From: Candidatus Hydrogenedentota bacterium
GTDB taxonomy: Bacteria; Hydrogenedentota; Hydrogenedentia; Hydrogenedentales; SLHB01
NCBI GenBank assembly: GCA_003552765.1
Contig: PUOI01000452.1
Span: 1 to 7,027, forward strand
Length of the DNA: 7,027 nt
Reading direction: 5' to 3'
A program made the translations under genes and the position numbers. Under the pieces are notes generated by a model. The model did not search any database. It had not been told where the DNA came from and saw only the letters and a program-made list of their open reading frames with translations. Below are positions 5,027 through 7,027 of this stretch, in pieces (positions within the stretch are counted from its first letter, which is position 1; each line of letters starts with the position of its first letter).

Positions 5027-7027
5027 TCACCTTGGGGCGAACGACACCACACGGCCGTTGACCGTGGAAAACAACAGCTGACCGGGGAGGGCAATCAAGC
5101 CATCAAAGACCGGCGGCGCGTCAAGCGCATACTCGGCCAGCTTCTCGCCGGTTTCACGGGAGACCGCCCAGAGCAATCCGCCCTCGCGTCCTTCCCATGC
5201 CGCGGCTGGAGTGTCCGCGGCGTCAATGTTGGGCGGTCCAGCGAGGAACAACGTTTCGTCCGCCAGCACCATGGCCCGCGCGAGCAGCTCGACGGGCTCT
5301 TCCCAAGGAAACACTTGGTCCTCGGCTTCCCGGCGGGGATCCAACGACATGTCCTGAGCAAACAGGCGGTAACCGGTCCCTTGAATTCCGATATGACTGC
5401 CGTCGCGGTGATAGCGATCGCGGCCAAACCCATATACGGTAGTCTCTTCGAGCGTGTCTCCAGCGAGGACAAGCAAGCGGCCGCTTGGGGCGAGGTTGCC
5501 CATGGTGTACCACTGTCCCCAGCCAGCCTTCATTTCCGAACCGACCATCCAGTACGTGCGATGCCACCAAGAGTCATCAAGAAATCCGGCCGCGCTATGG
5601 AGATGCGGCTTGCTCTCTTCTTCCGGCGCGCCATCCAGGCTGAATCGGAGATGACGCATGAAGATGGAGCCCTCTTGCGCGGATAGCACGTCATTCAACG
5701 CTCCGGGCATGCTGAAGCCCGGTGTTGGCTGGGGAAGCGGATGAGGCTGGTGGGTGGTCTCGGGATCCCGGCTATGGACGATCGTGCGCGAATGTTCCTC
5801 GCCGCTTGCGGCATCGAGACGAACCAGCACGATGCCGCCATCCAAATAGCCGGACCGGCCGGCGCTGGCATACACCACGGCCTCGTCTTCGGGTTGTTCG
5901 TCCGCGGGCAGCACCACAACGCTGCCGTGCACCGGCCAAGCCGACTCCAGCTGGCCGTGCGCCACGATGAGGCGCTCCTTTGGCGCCGCGCGGTAGCGCC
6001 ACACGAGCGCGCCGTCCTCCGCGCGAAGGCAATACACCCATCCGTCAGCCGAACCAAAGAACACGCGCCCGTTCCAAATCGTGGGAGGCGAATCGATGCG
6101 GCTGTCCGCCGTGAAGCGCCACAGGCGTTCCCCGCTGTCAACGTCCAAGGCGTGCAGCGTGTGCGCATCCTTGGACGCCACATACACGCGGTCACCCGCG
6201 GCCACGGGCGGCGTGAGCGGCGCCTCCAATTGCGTTTCCCACGCGGCAGCCAGCGTTTCGTGGGGAACCTCGGCGTCCGTCGAACCGCTTCGCGCGGGGC
6301 CGCGGCGATAGGTGGGCCACTGTCCCGCGGAATCGTCCAGCGGTTCCACGTCACCATACGCCGGTCCCCGTTCCAGCCGCTCAGCGTCCCGGTCAAGCGC
6401 CTCCAGGTCCACGGGTTCTCCGGCCGCTAGGGCATGGAATGAGTTCAGCTTGGCCAAGACGAAACAAGCGCAGGGATGCGGCGGAACGTACAGCAGGCCA
6501 TTGGCGGGAAGCACCCCGTACTGGCATTCGCCGCGGACCCAGTGGTTGGCGATGGCGCCGCCGCTCTCCACATCCGCGAACTCCACGCCGCTCCGTCCAG
6601 TTATGAGGTAGCGATCCGTCGCCTTGTGACGGTAGCAGCGGGCGTGGACCATGATTGGATCATAGAATTCCTCGTCGTGCGGCCGCGTGCGCTTGACTTC
6701 TCCTGTGTGCGGATCGCGTCCCTCGACAATGCCCGCTGCGCTGGCCTGAACGAGATCGCCCGACCAGACCAGGCCATCGGCCACAAGCACGTCGACTGGC
6801 GCGTTGTAGCCCTCGCGCGCCGGGGCGGACCACAGCCGCTCCCCGGTGTCGGCGGAGAACGCGATCAGCTCGCCCTCCGGCGCTTGGCCGCCCTGGGCGG
6901 TCACGGTCCATTCCACGGGAAAAGGCGCGTCACCGGCGGGCTCTTCAGGGGCCTCGCGATCGGCCGACAACACGACCCCGTCGTACACCACCAGGCTTGG
7001 CGCCGTCCACGCGGGCCGTTGACGGGC
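5027..7027 (-). CDS. PQQ-like beta-propeller repeat protein, 5' end outside window
   Basis: At least 666 residues. The frame is open to the right edge (upstream of the GTG at 6989-6991 it reads ARQRPAWTAPSL), so the true start lies beyond the window. Propeller blades with the D..TGE..W signature recur, for example FSADTGERLW (~45-54), HALDVDSGERLWRF (~280-293), LRAEDGALVWRY (~322-333), RLDAASGEEH (~391-400) and a final VSRETGEKLAEY (~610-621); numbering is from that GTG. The middle carries RCYRHKAT (C119), the RGECQYG block (C156) and PPHPCACF (C174, C176), and later FLDDSWWHRTYW (~470-481). This combination marks a subgroup of PQQ-domain proteins I associate with Planctomycetota-like bacteria. 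Such proteins are usually exported and either bind PQQ as alcohol-dehydrogenase-like enzymes or act as BamB-like scaffolds; no heme CxxCH motif is visible here, and the function is unassigned. A terminator-like hairpin follows the stop. Confidence 0.85.
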   Translation of the reverse strand, partial: ARQRPAWTAPSLVVYDGVVLSADREAPEEPAGDAPFPVEWTVTAQGGQAPEGELIAFSADTGERLWSAPAREGYNAPVDVLVADGLVWSGDLVQASAAGIVEGRDPHTGEVKRTRPHDEEFYDPIMVHARCYRHKATDRYLITGRSGVEFADVESGGAIANHWVRGECQYGVLPANGLLYVPPHPCACFVLAKLNSFHALAAGEPVDLEALDRDAERLERGPAYGDVEPLDDSAGQWPTYRRGPARSGSTDAEVPHETLAAAWETQLEAPLTPPVAAGDRVYVASKDAHTLHALDVDSGERLWRFTADSRIDSPPTIWNGRVFFGSADGWVYCLRAEDGALVWRYRAAPKERLIVAHGQLESAWPVHGSVVVLPADEQPEDEAVVYASAGRSGYLDGGIVLVRLDAASGEEHSRTIVHSRDPETTHQPHPLPQPTPGFSMPGALNDVLSAQEGSIFMRHLRFSLDGAPEEESKPHLHSAAGFLDDSWWHRTYWMVGSEMKAGWGQWYTMGNLAPSGRLLVLAGDTLEETTVYGFGRDRYHRDGSHIGIQGTGYRLFAQDMSLDPRREAEDQVFPWEEPVELLARAMVLADETLFLAGPPNIDAADTPAAAWEGREGGLLWAVSRETGEKLAEYALDAPPVFDGLIALPGQLLFSTVNGRVVSFAPR

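Noticed and set aside
5741..6430. 229-codon open frame on the plus strand
   Set aside because: Antisense to the propeller gene and rich in Arg/His/Ala, typical of a shadow of a GC-rich coding strand.

Overview
This is a roughly 58-60% GC bacterial window (an estimate by eye) in which every convincing gene lies on the minus strand. Read in the direction of transcription, from high to low coordinates, the order is: the 3' two-thirds or so of a PQQ-type beta-propeller protein (partial, running off the right edge), a repeat-rich intergenic block, a P-type cation pump with a strongly folded 5' leader, a polytopic membrane protein of the DUF1576 type, and a small soluble protein 21 bases downstream whose reading frame is cut by an in-frame TAA.

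The organism cannot be named with certainty. The beta-propeller protein has sequence blocks (RCYR..KAT, a W.RG.C.YG block, PPH.C.C, FLDDSWWHRTYW) that I associate with Planctomycetota, Lentisphaerota/Verrucomicrobiota and Candidatus Hydrogenedentota genomes. DUF1576 proteins are better known from anaerobic Firmicutes, Thermotogae and similar bacteria. An uncultured, probably anaerobic, PVC-like or Hydrogenedentota-type bacterium fits best; this is inference.

Layout: 21-365 holds the small gene and its continuation past the stop. 387-1676 is the DUF1576 membrane protein, made of two homologous halves. 1677-1780 is a short spacer with an 11-bp hairpin. 1781-4537 is the pump (a longer GTG-started form would begin at 4585). 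4538-5026 has no gene. Its part next to the pump contains two back-to-back composite stem-loops (4608-4677 and 4558-4606) ending just before the ribosome binding site, with a possible promoter just upstream. Its middle (4739-4922) is a set of nested inverted repeats resembling a miniature mobile element or REP-type array. Its part next to the propeller gene holds two hairpins, one terminator-like. 5027-7027 is the propeller protein.

How the genes may work together: the pump, the DUF1576 protein and the small protein are collinear with gaps of 104 and 21 bases, so they are plausibly one transcription unit for membrane transport, perhaps controlled through the pump leader. The propeller protein appears to be a separate unit. 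The most interesting observations are the structured leader, the internal duplication and His/Asn-bearing motifs of the DUF1576 protein, the loss of acidic ion-binding residues in pump helices M5, M6 and M8, the in-frame stop in the small gene, and the nested repeat block.
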